Shown here: positions 52,021 through 61,135 of the stretch, in pieces
How positions within the stretch are numbered: the first letter of the stretch is position 1
Layout: each line of letters begins with the position of its first letter
From: Pseudomonas viridiflava
Lineage (GTDB): Bacteria; Pseudomonadota; Gammaproteobacteria; Pseudomonadales; Pseudomonadaceae
NCBI RefSeq assembly: GCF_900583165.1
Contig: NZ_UTKY01000091.1
Span: 1 to 64,000 of the forward strand
DNA: 64,000 nucleotides
Direction: 5' to 3'
Notes under the pieces: model-generated
What the model was told of the DNA's origin: nothing
Database searches by the model: none
Seen by the model: the letters and a program-made list of their open reading frames with translations, nothing else
Program-made: the position numbers and the translations under genes

Positions 52021-53963
52021 CAGTGCACCTCCGCAGGTTCACGTTTGATAGGGGCCTTGGCGGGCGCAGCGTCTTCGAGCAACGCGTCGGCCACCAGCTC
52101 TGCGATGTCCTTGATCAATGGGCGCGGTTCGACCACGCCTTCAAGCATCGCCGTGCACTGCGGGCAACCGACCGCTACCAGTTCTGCACCGGTTTCGCGG
52201 ATGTCGTCCATGCGCATATCGGGAATACGTTGCTTGCCGGGAATGTCAGTGATTGGCGCCCCGCCACCACCGCCGCAACAGCGTGATCGGAAGCCCGAGC
52301 GTTGCATCTCCTTGACCTCGATACCCAGTGCCCGCAGCACTTGGCGCGGCGCCTCGTATTCGCCGTTGTAGCGGCCCAGATAACAAGGGTCGTGATAGGT
52401 CACGCTGTTGCTCTTGTGCTGGCCCAGGTTCAGCGCGCCTTCGCCGATCAGCTCGGCCATGAAGGTGCTGTGGTGCTGCACGATGTAGTTGCCGTTGAAG
52501 GCGCCGTATTCGTTTTTCAGCACGTGGAAGCTGTGGGGGTCGCAGGTGACAATGCGCTTGAAGCAGTACTTTTCCAGGGTCTGGATATTGCGCTTGGCCA
52601 GCAGCTGGAAGGTGGCTTCATCCCCGAGGCGACGCGCGACGTCACCGCTGTCTCGCTCTTCCAGGCCCAGTACTGCAAAGTCTACTTTGGCGGCTTTCAG
52701 CACTTTGACGAACGCGCGCAGGGTGCGTTGGTTGCGCATGTCGAAGGCGCCATCGCCGACCCAGAACAGCACGTCGGTGCTGCCCTTGTCGCTGAGCAAT
52801 GGCAGGTTCAGATCCGCCGCCCAGTTCAAGCGGCCGCCCGGTGCGAAACCGCCGGGGTTGTCGGTGGCGATCAGGTTTTCGAGGACTTCGGCGCCCTTGT
52901 TCGGGGTAGCGCCTTTTTCCAGGGTGAGGTGGCGCCGCATGTCGACGATGGCGTCCACGTGCTCGATCATCATCGGGCACTCTTCCACGCAGGCGCGGCA
53001 GGTGGTGCAGGACCACAGGGTCTCGGCGTCCACCAGGCCGTTGACGATCGGTTGGTGCGGGTTGCCGCTGTGTTCGCCCACAGGTTTGCCCGGATACGGG
53101 CTGCCGGCGAACTTGGCATCGGTGCCGCCGGCCAGGCCGACCACCATGTCCTGGATCAGCTTTTTCGGGTTCAGTGGCTGGCCGGCGGCGAACGCCGGGC
53201 ACGCGGCTTCGCACTTGCCGCACTGCACGCAGGCGTCAAAACCGAGCAGTTGGTTCCAGGTGAAGTCCTTGGGTTTTTCCACGCCCAGGGATGCGGTTTT
53301 ATCGGTGAGGTCCAGGGGTTTCAACCCGGTGGAGCGACCACCACCAAAACGTTCAGCGCGGCGGTGCCAGGCCAGGTGCAGGGCACCGGCGAAGGCATGC
53401 TTCATCGGCCCGCCCCAGGTCATGCCGAAGAACATCTCGCTCACGCCCCACAGCACGCCAACGCTCAACAATGCCGCGAGCAGCCAGCCGCCGAAGTCCG
53501 CCGGCAGAATGCCAGCCACCGGGAGCGTCAGCAGGAAGAAACTCACCGAGAACGCCATCAGGCTTTTCGGCAGGCGCATCCACGGGCCTTTCGACAAGCG
53601 CGACGGCGGGTTGCGTCGACGCAGGTAAACGAAGGTGGCGCCGACAAACATCAGCACCGAGGCCAACAGCAGCGCGTAGCCGAGGATGCGGCTTTGCAGG
53701 CCGAAGCCGTGCACCAGAATGGCGAGCAACGCTGACAGCACAAAGCCCAACGCCGTGGCGACGTGGGTATTGGCGATGTATTTGTCGCGGGCGACCACGT
53801 GGTGCAAATCGACCATGTAACGCTTGGGCATGGCCAGCAGGCCGCCCAGCAGGTCAACTTTGGAGGCGCGGCCACGGCGCCACATGGCGACACGTCGCAG
53901 CGCGCCGAGAACGGCAAGGCCCAAGGCGGCAAACAGGAGAATAGGCAGCAAGGTGTTCAACAT
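52020..53963 (-). CDS. dgcB: Dimethylglycine catabolism FeS protein DgcB
   Basis: A 647-residue membrane-bound iron-sulfur protein, electron partner of DgcA. The N-terminus has four to five hydrophobic helices (about residues 3-25, 65-115, 140-185), followed by two 4Fe-4S motifs CVQCGKCEAACP (about 250) and CTTCRACVEECP (about 325), and two CCG-type cysteine-rich domains (CDPHSFH region and CCGGGGGAPITD). Such proteins pass electrons to quinone. The start at 53963 has GGGAGC upstream. A REPIN separates it from dgcA. Confidence 0.92.
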   Translation of the reverse strand: MLNTLLPILLFAALGLAVLGALRRVAMWRRGRASKVDLLGGLLAMPKRYMVDLHHVVARDKYIANTHVATALGFVLSALLAILVHGFGLQSRILGYALLLASVLMFVGATFVYLRRRNPPSRLSKGPWMRLPKSLMAFSVSFFLLTLPVAGILPADFGGWLLAALLSVGVLWGVSEMFFGMTWGGPMKHAFAGALHLAWHRRAERFGGGRSTGLKPLDLTDKTASLGVEKPKDFTWNQLLGFDACVQCGKCEAACPAFAAGQPLNPKKLIQDMVVGLAGGTDAKFAGSPYPGKPVGEHSGNPHQPIVNGLVDAETLWSCTTCRACVEECPMMIEHVDAIVDMRRHLTLEKGATPNKGAEVLENLIATDNPGGFAPGGRLNWAADLNLPLLSDKGSTDVLFWVGDGAFDMRNQRTLRAFVKVLKAAKVDFAVLGLEERDSGDVARRLGDEATFQLLAKRNIQTLEKYCFKRIVTCDPHSFHVLKNEYGAFNGNYIVQHHSTFMAELIGEGALNLGQHKSNSVTYHDPCYLGRYNGEYEAPRQVLRALGIEVKEMQRSGFRSRCCGGGGGAPITDIPGKQRIPDMRMDDIRETGAELVAVGCPQCTAMLEGVVEPRPLIKDIAELVADALLEDAAPAKAPIKREPAEVH

Positions 53964-54014
53964 GGTGAAGCTCCCACAGACCACACAGGTCTACTGTGAA
54001 ACTGGCCAAAAAAT

Positions 54015-54101
54015 GTGGGAGGGGGCATGCCCCCGATGGCTGAGTGTCAGTTGATGCAGCTGTAGCTGACCCACCGCTATCGGGGGCAAGCCCCCTCCCA
54101 C
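54015..54101. repeat. REPIN, GTGGGAGGGGGC family, tail-to-tail layout
   Basis: Inverted copies at 54015-54037 (with GCATGC in place of GCTTGC) and 54079-54101 within the dgcA-dgcB gap. Confidence 0.9.
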
Positions 54102-54135
54102 ATTTGAACAGCGTTCACTTTGGTTCGGTGTCGGC

Positions 54136-56196
54136 TTAGAAATCCTTGCAAAGGCGCAGGGCGTCATAGATCGCAGCATGGGTATTACGCTGCGCCACGC
54201 AGTCACCGATGCGGAACAGCAAGTAGCCCTCACCCGCCTCGCTCAAGCACGGCTGCGGCTTGATCGCGAACAAGGCTTCAACGTCGATCTGGCCCTTGTT
54301 GCGCGAACCTTCCTTGAGCCCGTAGTAGATGGCTTCATCTGGGCGCACGCCGTTCTCGACGACCACCTGGTCCACCACCCGCTCTTCTTTGGCGCCGGTG
54401 TATTCGTTCTCCAGCACCGCCACCAGCTTGTCGCCTTCGCGGTAGACCTTTTCCAGCATCATGTCGCCGGTCATGATCACTTCTTTCGGGTACATGCTGC
54501 GGTAGTAAGTCGGGAACGACGTACCGCCGATGGCCACGCCGGGCTTGATGTCGTCGGTGACGATCTCGACCTGGCTGCCCTTGTCCGCAAGGAAATCCGC
54601 CACCGACATACCGGTGAATTCACAGATGGTGTCGTAGACCAGCACGTTCTTGCCCGGCGCGACTTTGCCGTCGAGCACGTCCCAGCTGCTCACCACCAAA
54701 CCTTCGGCGGCGCCCCAGTGTTCGTTTTGCTCGATGAATGGGTGCCCGCCCACCGCCAGCACGACCACGTCCGGACGCAGGTCGAGGATGGTATCGGCAT
54801 CGGCCGCTACACCCAGGCGCAGGTCGACTTTCAGGCGTGCCAGTTCCAGCTGAAACCAACGGGTGATGCCGGCGATCTGGTCGCGTTGCGGGGCTTTCGA
54901 GGCGGTGGTGATTTGCCCGCCGATAAATTCTTTCTTTTCGAAGAGGGTTACATCGTGGCCACGTTCGGCGGCCACCCGCGCTGCTTCCATCCCGGCAGGG
55001 CCTGCGCCCACCACCACGACTTTGCGCTTGACCCCGGTGGATTTCTCGATGATGTGCGGCACGCCCATGTATTCACGGGACGTCGCAGCGTTCTGGATAC
55101 ACAGCACGTCCAACCCTTGGTACTGGCGGTCGATGCAATAGTTGGCGCCCACACACTGCTTGATCTGGTCGATCTGGCCCATCTTGATCTTGGCGATCAG
55201 GTGCGGGTCGGCGATGTGCGCACGGGTCATGCCGACCATGTCCACATAGCCGCCTTCCAGGATGCGCGTGGCCTGGTTCGGGTCCTTGATGTTCTGCGCG
55301 TGCAGCACCGGAACCTTGACCACTTCCTTGATACCGGCCGCCAGGTGCAGGAACGGCTCCGGCGGGTAGCTCATGTTCGGGATCACGTTGGCCAGGGTGT
55401 TGTGGGTGTCGCAACCCGAACCCACGACGCCGATGAAATCCAGCATGCCGGTGTCGTCGTAGTACTTGGCGATCTGCTTCATGTCTTCGTGAGACAAGCC
55501 GTCCGGGTGGAACTCGTCACCGCACAGGCGCATGCCCACGCAGAAGTCATCACCCACCTCGGCACGCACGGCCTTCAAGACTTCCAGGCCGAACTTCATG
55601 CGGCCTTCAAAGCTGCCGCCCCATTCGTCGGTACGCTTGTTGACCCGCGGGCTCCAGAACTGGTCGATCATGTGCTGGTGCACGGCCGACAATTCCACCC
55701 CGTCCAGGCCACCGGCCTTGGCACGGCGTGCGGCCTGGGCGTAGTTACCGATCACGCGCCAGATTTCTTCCGGTTCGATGGTCTTGCAAGTGGCACGGTG
55801 CACCGGCTCACGCACGCCGGACGGCGACATCAGCGTCGGCCAGTTGAAGCCGTCCCAACGCGAGCGACGGCCCATGTGGGTAATCTGGATCATGATCTTG
55901 GCGCCATGCTTGTGCATGGCGTCGGCCAGGTTCTGGAAGTGCGGGATGATGCGGTCGGTGGAGAGGTTCACCGAACTCCACCATTCCTGCGGGCTGTCGA
56001 TGGCCACCACCGAGGAGCCGCCGCAGATTGCCAGGCCGATACCGCCCTTGGCTTTCTCTTCGTAATACTGAACATAACGCTCAGTGGTCATGCCGCCGTC
56101 GGTGGCATACACCTCGGCGTGAGCGGTACTGAGCACGCGGTTGCGGATGGTCAGTTTGCCGATCTGGATCGGCGCAAACATTGCTTCGAAAGCCAT
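54136..56196 (-). CDS. dgcA: Dimethylglycine demethylase subunit DgcA (FMN/FAD, OYE-TMADH type)
   Basis: A 686-residue flavoenzyme of the trimethylamine dehydrogenase / 2,4-dienoyl-CoA reductase family that converts dimethylglycine to sarcosine. The N-terminal TIM barrel (residues 1-340) has ITHMGRRSRWDG and AVHQHMIDQFWSPRVNKRTDEWGGSFEGRM; a cluster-binding stretch follows, then an FAD/NAD domain with VVVGAGPAGMEAARVAAERGH (about 390). The cluster motif reads C348-x5-C354-x11-C366, with alanine at 351 where the family has the second of four cysteines. It precedes dgcB and follows the DUF5943 gene by 15 bases. Confidence 0.93.
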   Translation of the reverse strand: MAFEAMFAPIQIGKLTIRNRVLSTAHAEVYATDGGMTTERYVQYYEEKAKGGIGLAICGGSSVVAIDSPQEWWSSVNLSTDRIIPHFQNLADAMHKHGAKIMIQITHMGRRSRWDGFNWPTLMSPSGVREPVHRATCKTIEPEEIWRVIGNYAQAARRAKAGGLDGVELSAVHQHMIDQFWSPRVNKRTDEWGGSFEGRMKFGLEVLKAVRAEVGDDFCVGMRLCGDEFHPDGLSHEDMKQIAKYYDDTGMLDFIGVVGSGCDTHNTLANVIPNMSYPPEPFLHLAAGIKEVVKVPVLHAQNIKDPNQATRILEGGYVDMVGMTRAHIADPHLIAKIKMGQIDQIKQCVGANYCIDRQYQGLDVLCIQNAATSREYMGVPHIIEKSTGVKRKVVVVGAGPAGMEAARVAAERGHDVTLFEKKEFIGGQITTASKAPQRDQIAGITRWFQLELARLKVDLRLGVAADADTILDLRPDVVVLAVGGHPFIEQNEHWGAAEGLVVSSWDVLDGKVAPGKNVLVYDTICEFTGMSVADFLADKGSQVEIVTDDIKPGVAIGGTSFPTYYRSMYPKEVIMTGDMMLEKVYREGDKLVAVLENEYTGAKEERVVDQVVVENGVRPDEAIYYGLKEGSRNKGQIDVEALFAIKPQPCLSEAGEGYLLFRIGDCVAQRNTHAAIYDALRLCKDF

Positions 56197-56211
56197 GGCA
56201 CGGTCCTCGGC

Positions 56212-56742
56212 TTACAACGGCTTGACGGTGAACAGGCCGTCATCGTGGCCCTCTTCGGAGCCTCCGTAGACTTGTTCGGCGACGGTGCGGATCTGGCTGC
56301 CACGCGCTTCAAGAATCTGGTCCATGGCACCGGCAAACCAGCCGGTGAACATGTAGTCCACTTTGCGCCCGACCTTGCCGTACACGTACACAAAGGCGGA
56401 GTGTTCGAGCTTGACGCTGCAGGTGCCTTTGTCGAGGTCGATGTCCTGGATCTTGAACAGGCCCCAGCCGCGTTGCGACAGGCGTTTCATGTAGTGCTCG
56501 AATACTGCAACGCCTTCCAGGCCGTGGCATTCAGCTTCTTTCTCGCACCAGTGCCAGGCGGATTTGTAGCCGGCCTTGTAGAGGATCTCGGCGTAGGCAT
56601 CAGCGCCCAACACCTCTTCGATACCCTTGTGGTTGTTGACGAAAAAGTGGCGCGGCACGTACAGCATCGGCAGGGCGTCGGAGGTCCAGACACCGGTCTC
56701 GCTGTCGACTTCGATAGGTAATTGCGGGGCGATCTTGGCCAT
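56212..56742 (-). CDS. DUF5943-type protein of the dimethylglycine locus
   Basis: A 176-residue soluble protein with VPRHFFVNNHKGIEEVLGADAYAEILYKAGYKSAWHWCEKEAE in its first half, reminiscent of V4R-like small-molecule-binding domains, and VDYMFTGWFAGAMDQIL in the second. It is conserved between the dipeptidase and dgcA genes in pseudomonads, so it probably supports dimethylglycine metabolism, but no activity is known to me. It is 15 bases upstream of dgcA. Confidence 0.8.
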   Translation of the reverse strand: MAKIAPQLPIEVDSETGVWTSDALPMLYVPRHFFVNNHKGIEEVLGADAYAEILYKAGYKSAWHWCEKEAECHGLEGVAVFEHYMKRLSQRGWGLFKIQDIDLDKGTCSVKLEHSAFVYVYGKVGRKVDYMFTGWFAGAMDQILEARGSQIRTVAEQVYGGSEEGHDDGLFTVKPL

Positions 56743-56797
56743 GGAAACTTAACTCCAGAAAATTCGTTGTAGTGATAGTCCGCAGTGATGCGGTGGC

Positions 56798-57775
56798 TTA
56801 TTCGCCCCAGACGTCCTTGAGGACGTTGACCCAGTTCTCGCCCATGATCTTGCGCACTACGCGTTCGCTGTGGCCGCGCTTGAGCAGGGTCTCGGTGAGG
56901 TTGGGGAACTCGCCCACGGTGCGGATGCCCAGTGGGTTGATGATCTTGCCGAAGCTGGTCAGGCGGCGGGCGTAGCCCTTGTCATGGGTCAGCATTTCGA
57001 AGAAATCCTGGCCATGGCCCTGGGTGAAGTCGGTGCCGATGCCGATGGCGTCTTCACCAACGATGTTCATGGTGTATTCGATGGCTTCGGCGTAGTCGTC
57101 GATGGTCGAATCGATACCCTTGGCCAAAAACGGCGCAAACATGGTCACGCCGACAAAACCGCCGTGGTCGGCGATGAACTTCAGTTCTTCATCGGACTTG
57201 TTGCGCGGGTGCTCTTTAAGCCCCGACGGCAGGCAGTGGGAGTAGCACACTGGTTTTTTCGATTCGAGGATGACTTCTTCGGAGGTTTTGGAACCCACGT
57301 GGGACAGGTCGCACATGATGCCCACGCGGTTCATCTCGCCGACGATCTCGCGACCGAAACCCGACAGGCCACCGTCGCGCTCGTAGCAACCGGTGCCCAC
57401 CAGGTTCTGGGTGTTGTAGCACATCTGCACCACGCCAACGCCGAGCTGCTTGAAGATCTCGACGTAGCCCAGTTGGTCTTCGAAGGCATGGGCGTTCTGG
57501 AAGCCGAAGATGATGCCGGTCTTGCCCTGTTCCTTGGCCTTGCGGATGTCGGCGGTGGTTTTTACCGGGATCACCAGGTCGCTGTTCTCACGGATTAGGG
57601 TCTGGCTGGCCACGATGTTATTGATGGTGGCCTGGAAGCCTTCCCACACCGACACGGTGCAGTTGGCGGCGGTAAGGCCACCTTTGCGCATGTCCTCGAA
57701 CAGGTCGCGGTTCCACTTGGCAATAATCAGCCCGTCGATAACGATGCTGTCGGCGTGCAATTCGGCTGGGCTCAT
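56798..57775 (-). CDS. Membrane dipeptidase family (M19) protein of the betaine locus
   Basis: A 325-residue zinc-dependent amidohydrolase-fold protein of the renal dipeptidase family: SIVIDGLIIAKWNRDLFEDM, GFQNAHAFEDQLG, GIMCDLSHVG and KPVCYSHCLPSGLKEHPRNKSDEELK. The usual H-x-D first metal motif reads DGLIIAKWN here, so metal binding may differ from canonical dipeptidases. It heads the leftward DUF5943-dgcAB-etfAB group and is the first gene of the likely operon; its substrate in betaine catabolism is unknown. Family start is the ATG at 57775; the frame upstream is non-conserved. Confidence 0.85.
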   Translation of the reverse strand: MSPAELHADSIVIDGLIIAKWNRDLFEDMRKGGLTAANCTVSVWEGFQATINNIVASQTLIRENSDLVIPVKTTADIRKAKEQGKTGIIFGFQNAHAFEDQLGYVEIFKQLGVGVVQMCYNTQNLVGTGCYERDGGLSGFGREIVGEMNRVGIMCDLSHVGSKTSEEVILESKKPVCYSHCLPSGLKEHPRNKSDEELKFIADHGGFVGVTMFAPFLAKGIDSTIDDYAEAIEYTMNIVGEDAIGIGTDFTQGHGQDFFEMLTHDKGYARRLTSFGKIINPLGIRTVGEFPNLTETLLKRGHSERVVRKIMGENWVNVLKDVWGE

Positions 57776-57994
57776 CAGGCGTCCCCTTATTGGCGATTCA
57801 TGCGCCGAATCGTCTGCCGGCGCTTTGGGGCCAGCATATGCCCAGGGGCAACCCGAGCCGGGTGCAAAAACGACAGGGGAATTGCCGAAAGCGTCAATCC
57901 GCGACAAAGGCTGCGTAGACATGCCTGACTGGCGGCTGTTCTTTGTCTTACGCTTGAGCCAGAATTCCCGCATCACCTGATATGAGACGGCGCA

Positions 57995-58396
57995 ATGAAA
58001 TCGATTTTCCTGGCTTTGGCACTCATCGCAACCGGCGTCCACGCGGCTGAAGACACCGACAGCACGCCATGCGATGGCATTGAAAACGACAAGCAAACCC
58101 TGGAATGCGCCTCCTACAACAAAACCACTGCGGAGCAACTGCTCAAGGATAACTACCAAGGCCTGTTGGAGCGCATGGCGTCCACCTACGGCAGCGACAA
58201 GACCAAGCTGGCGGACATTACCGCTCGTCTGAAGGATGCCCAGCAGAAGTGGGAAAAACTACGGGATGCCGATTGCGCGGTGGACACCTTCCCGGCGGTG
58301 AGCGGCACCAAGGCTTACGCGATTGCGGTCAATGACTGCCTGGCGCGGATGAGTGATGAGCGGTCGGAGTTTTTGGAGTCGATTGGGCAGGAATAA
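57995..58396 (+). CDS. Exported LprI-like (DUF1311) protein
   Basis: A 133-residue protein with a signal peptide (residues 1-17, ending VHA) and a small alpha-helical body with four cysteines (C26, C38, and CAV..., NDC), typical of DUF1311/LprI-type lysozyme-inhibitor-like proteins: ECASYNKTTAEQLLKDNYQGLLERM and RDADCAVDTFP. The exact role is unknown. It is transcribed away from the dipeptidase gene. Confidence 0.8.
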   Translation: MKSIFLALALIATGVHAAEDTDSTPCDGIENDKQTLECASYNKTTAEQLLKDNYQGLLERMASTYGSDKTKLADITARLKDAQQKWEKLRDADCAVDTFPAVSGTKAYAIAVNDCLARMSDERSEFLESIGQE

Positions 58397-58437
58397 GCGA
58401 CAATCCCCGGCACTTTCCTTCTGAAACAAGGCTATTC

Positions 58438-58854
58438 ATGAAGACTTGCGGCATCGAAATCAAAGGCAGCGAAGCCATCATCGCCCTCGCCTCCCTGGAC
58501 AACCAGGCGCTGACCCATGTCGCCCTGGCCACCAAGAAAATCGCGCTTGAAGACGACGATGAAGCGGCCAACGTCAAAGCCTTCGCCGCGCAGGTGAAGA
58601 CGTTTGTGCAGGCCAACGGCATCGAGCGGATTGCGATCAAGAAACGCAGCAAGAAGGGTGAGTTTGCGGGTGGGCCGACTACGTTCAAGATTGAAGGGGT
58701 GTTTCAGTTGCTCGACGGTGTGGAGGTGACGCTGCTGTCGCCGCAGACCATCAATGCGCAGAACAAGAAGCACAACTTTGAACTGCCGGCCAGCCTGAAC
58801 AAATACCAGCATGAAGCCTACAAAGCGGCATGCTCGGCCCTGCTGAAAAAATAA
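58438..58854 (+). CDS. DUF3010 family protein
   Basis: A 138-residue soluble protein starting MKTCGIEIKGSEAIIALASLD, an actin/RNase H-like opening strand pattern, followed by AIKKRSKKGEFAGGPTTFKIEGVFQLL, as in DUF3010 proteins. No activity is known to me. It follows the LprI-like gene by 41 bases and ends just before a REPIN. Confidence 0.85.
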   Translation: MKTCGIEIKGSEAIIALASLDNQALTHVALATKKIALEDDDEAANVKAFAAQVKTFVQANGIERIAIKKRSKKGEFAGGPTTFKIEGVFQLLDGVEVTLLSPQTINAQNKKHNFELPASLNKYQHEAYKAACSALLKK

Positions 58855-58873
58855 GCCACACCTCAAATCCAAT

Positions 58874-58960
58874 GTGGGAGGGGGCTTGCCCCCGATGGCG
58901 AACTGTCAGTTGATACATTTGTTACTGACCCACCGCTATCGGGGGCAAGCCCCCTCCCAC
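58874..58960. repeat. REPIN, GTGGGAGGGGGC family, tail-to-tail layout
   Basis: Inverted copies at 58874-58896 and 58938-58960, between the converging DUF3010 and cdhR genes. Confidence 0.9.
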
Positions 58961-58991
58961 ATTGGCTCTGTGTGGTTCTCAAGACCTGTGA

Positions 58992-59936
58992 TCAAACCAC
59001 CTCCCGTCGCCGATCCTCCCTCGGGCACTTCGCAAACCTCGCCCGATAGCTACGGGTGAAATACGACGGCGATTCAAACCCGCACGCAATGCTCACTTCC
59101 AGCACACTCATGTCGCTTTGACGCAACAGCTGCCGGGCTTTTTCCAGGCGCAGGCCGAGGTAGAAGTTGCTCGGGGTGTCGTTCAGGTGCAGGCGAAACA
59201 GGCGCTCCAGTTGACGGCGCGTGACTTTGATCGACTCGGCCAATACCAGGGTGGTCAGGGGCGGTTCGGTGTGTTGTTCCATTTCGCCGATCACATGCAC
59301 CAGTTTCTTGTTGTTGATGCCGTAGCGCGTGGCGATCTGCATGCGCTGGTGGTCTTTGCGTGGGCGGATGCGGCCGAGTACGAATTGTTCGGAGACCTGA
59401 ATCGCAAGCTCCGAACCGTGGGCCTGGGCGATGAGGTCGAGCATCAGGTCGATGGAGGCGGTGCCGCCGGCGCAGGTGATGCGGCGGCGGTCGATCTCGA
59501 ACAATTCCTGGGTCACGGTGAGCTGGGGATAGGACTCCTTGAACGCGTCGATGGCTTCCCAATGCAGGGTCAGGCGATGGCCATCGAGCAGGCCCGCTTC
59601 GGCCAGCACGCAGGCGCCGGTGTCGATGGCGCCGAGGGTGACGCCGTCGTGGTCGAGGCGGCGCAGCCAATGTTCCAGCGCAGGCGTGGCGAACTGCAAT
59701 GGCTCAAAGCCGGCGACCACCAGCAGTGTCGCGCCCTTCTTCAACGGCTCCAGCGCCGCGTCGGCATTCACCGACATGCCATTGCTCGCCAATACCGCGC
59801 CGCCGTCGGCACTCAGCACATGCCAGCGGTACAACTCGCCGCGAAAGCGGTTGGCCACCCGCAACGGCTCCAGCGCGGAGATAAAACCAATGGCCGAAAA
59901 CCCCGGCATCAGCAAAAAGTAGAAATCCTGGGACAT
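58992..59936 (-). CDS. cdhR: Carnitine catabolism transcriptional activator CdhR (GlxA-type AraC)
   Basis: A 314-residue regulator with an N-terminal DJ-1/GATase-like sensing domain (about residues 5-175, FLLMPGFSAIGFISALEPLRVAN, GAIDTGACVLAEAGLLDG) and a C-terminal AraC helix-turn-helix pair (about 205-305, SIKVTRRQLERLFRLHLNDTPSNFYLGLRLEKARQLL and VLEVSIACGFESPSYFTRSYRARF). In P. aeruginosa CdhR activates caiX-cdhCAB on carnitine. It diverges from caiX; the region between holds a GTCGC direct repeat. The start at 59936 fits the family. Confidence 0.93.
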   Translation of the reverse strand: MSQDFYFLLMPGFSAIGFISALEPLRVANRFRGELYRWHVLSADGGAVLASNGMSVNADAALEPLKKGATLLVVAGFEPLQFATPALEHWLRRLDHDGVTLGAIDTGACVLAEAGLLDGHRLTLHWEAIDAFKESYPQLTVTQELFEIDRRRITCAGGTASIDLMLDLIAQAHGSELAIQVSEQFVLGRIRPRKDHQRMQIATRYGINNKKLVHVIGEMEQHTEPPLTTLVLAESIKVTRRQLERLFRLHLNDTPSNFYLGLRLEKARQLLRQSDMSVLEVSIACGFESPSYFTRSYRARFAKCPREDRRREVV

Positions 59937-60007
59937 GGTGGCGCTCTCGTCGGGCGGGCAGCGTGGCACTGTGATACTCCCGTTCTCGGGTGGTTTCAAG
60001 GGGGCAG

Positions 60008-60033
60008 GTCGCTCCAGTGCAAGAGCCGGTCGC
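60008..60033 (+). promoter_or_regulatory. Candidate CdhR/GbdR-type site, GGTCGC-N15-GGTCGC
   Basis: GTCGC at 60008-60012 and 60029-60033 in direct orientation (21-bp period; GGTCGC repeats with 15 bases between), about 100 bases upstream of caiX. The pattern matches the paired GTCGC sites before gbcA and gbcB within one base of spacing. Confidence 0.5.
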
Positions 60034-60129
60034 CGCCGTGCGTTTTATCGCCCCCCAAGCTGCGTAACGTGGCGTCACGGTGCACAAAGACACCGGCCCA
60101 CACAATAACGACCTGCCGAGGGAACCACC

Positions 60130-61062
60130 ATGAAACGACTGATGCTCGCACTCAGCGCCAGCGCCATCTTGAGCACCAACGTGATGGCCGCCGACGCGGC
60201 GTCCTGCCAGAACGTGCGCATGGGCGTGGTGAACTGGACTGACGTCATCGCCACCAGCGCCATGACCCAAGTGTTGCTCGATGGCCTCGGCTACAAGACC
60301 AAACAGACCAGCGCCTCCCAGCAGATCATCTTCGCTGGCATCCGCGACCAGCGCCTGGATATGTTCCTGGGGTACTGGAACCCGCTGATGACCCAGACCA
60401 TCACCCCATTCGTCGACGCCAAGCAGGTTAAGGTGCTCGACAAGCCGAGCCTGGAAGATGCGCGCGCCACCCTTGCCGTGCCCACCTACCTGGCGGACAA
60501 GGGCCTGAAAAATTTCGCTGACATCGCCAAGTTCGAAAAAGAGCTGGGCGGCAAGATCTACGGCATTGAGCCAGGCTCGGGCGCCAATACCCAGATCAAG
60601 GCGATGATCGCCAAGAACCAGTTTGGCCTGGGTAAGTTCCAGCTCGTCGAGTCCAGCGAAGCCGGCATGCTCGCCGCCGTTGACCGCGCCGTACGCCGTA
60701 AAGAGGCCGTGGTGTTCTTTGGCTGGGCGCCGCACCCGATGAACGTCAACGTCGCCATGACGTACCTCGGCGGTAGCGACGACGCCCTGGGCCCGAACGA
60801 AGGCATGGCGACCGTGTGGACCGTCACCGCGCCGACCTACGCCGAACAGTGCCCCAACGTGCACAAGTTACTGACTAACCTCACCTTCACTGCTGCTGAC
60901 GAGAGCCGGATGATGCAACCGCTGCTGGATCACAAGGACGCCCTTGAATCCGCCAGGCAGTGGCTCAAGGATCATCCGCAAGACCAGGCGCGCTGGCTCG
61001 AAGGGGTGACCACCTTTGACGGCAAGCCGGCTGCGGCCAACCTGCAACTGACCAGCAAATAA
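60130..61062 (+). CDS. caiX: Carnitine-specific ABC substrate-binding protein CaiX
   Basis: A 310-residue periplasmic binding protein of the OpuAC/ProX type for quaternary ammonium compounds, signal peptide 1-21 (ending VMA). Aromatic-box features: GVVNWTDVIATSAM, GYWNP, and WAPHPMN. CaiX delivers carnitine to the ChoWV-type transporter core encoded elsewhere (P. aeruginosa knowledge). It is the first gene of the operon, 193 bases from cdhR. Confidence 0.94.
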   Translation: MKRLMLALSASAILSTNVMAADAASCQNVRMGVVNWTDVIATSAMTQVLLDGLGYKTKQTSASQQIIFAGIRDQRLDMFLGYWNPLMTQTITPFVDAKQVKVLDKPSLEDARATLAVPTYLADKGLKNFADIAKFEKELGGKIYGIEPGSGANTQIKAMIAKNQFGLGKFQLVESSEAGMLAAVDRAVRRKEAVVFFGWAPHPMNVNVAMTYLGGSDDALGPNEGMATVWTVTAPTYAEQCPNVHKLLTNLTFTAADESRMMQPLLDHKDALESARQWLKDHPQDQARWLEGVTTFDGKPAAANLQLTSK

Positions 61063-61135
61063 CCCATTTCCAACCACCGTTTCGCGGTCGCTGTCGACCG
61101 CGAACGGCATCATCACGCCTGTAAGGAACCGCCCC

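Noticed and set aside
54178..56721. 847-codon open frame antisense to dgcA and the DUF5943 gene
   Set aside because: Spans two real genes on the other strand and has no recognisable domain.
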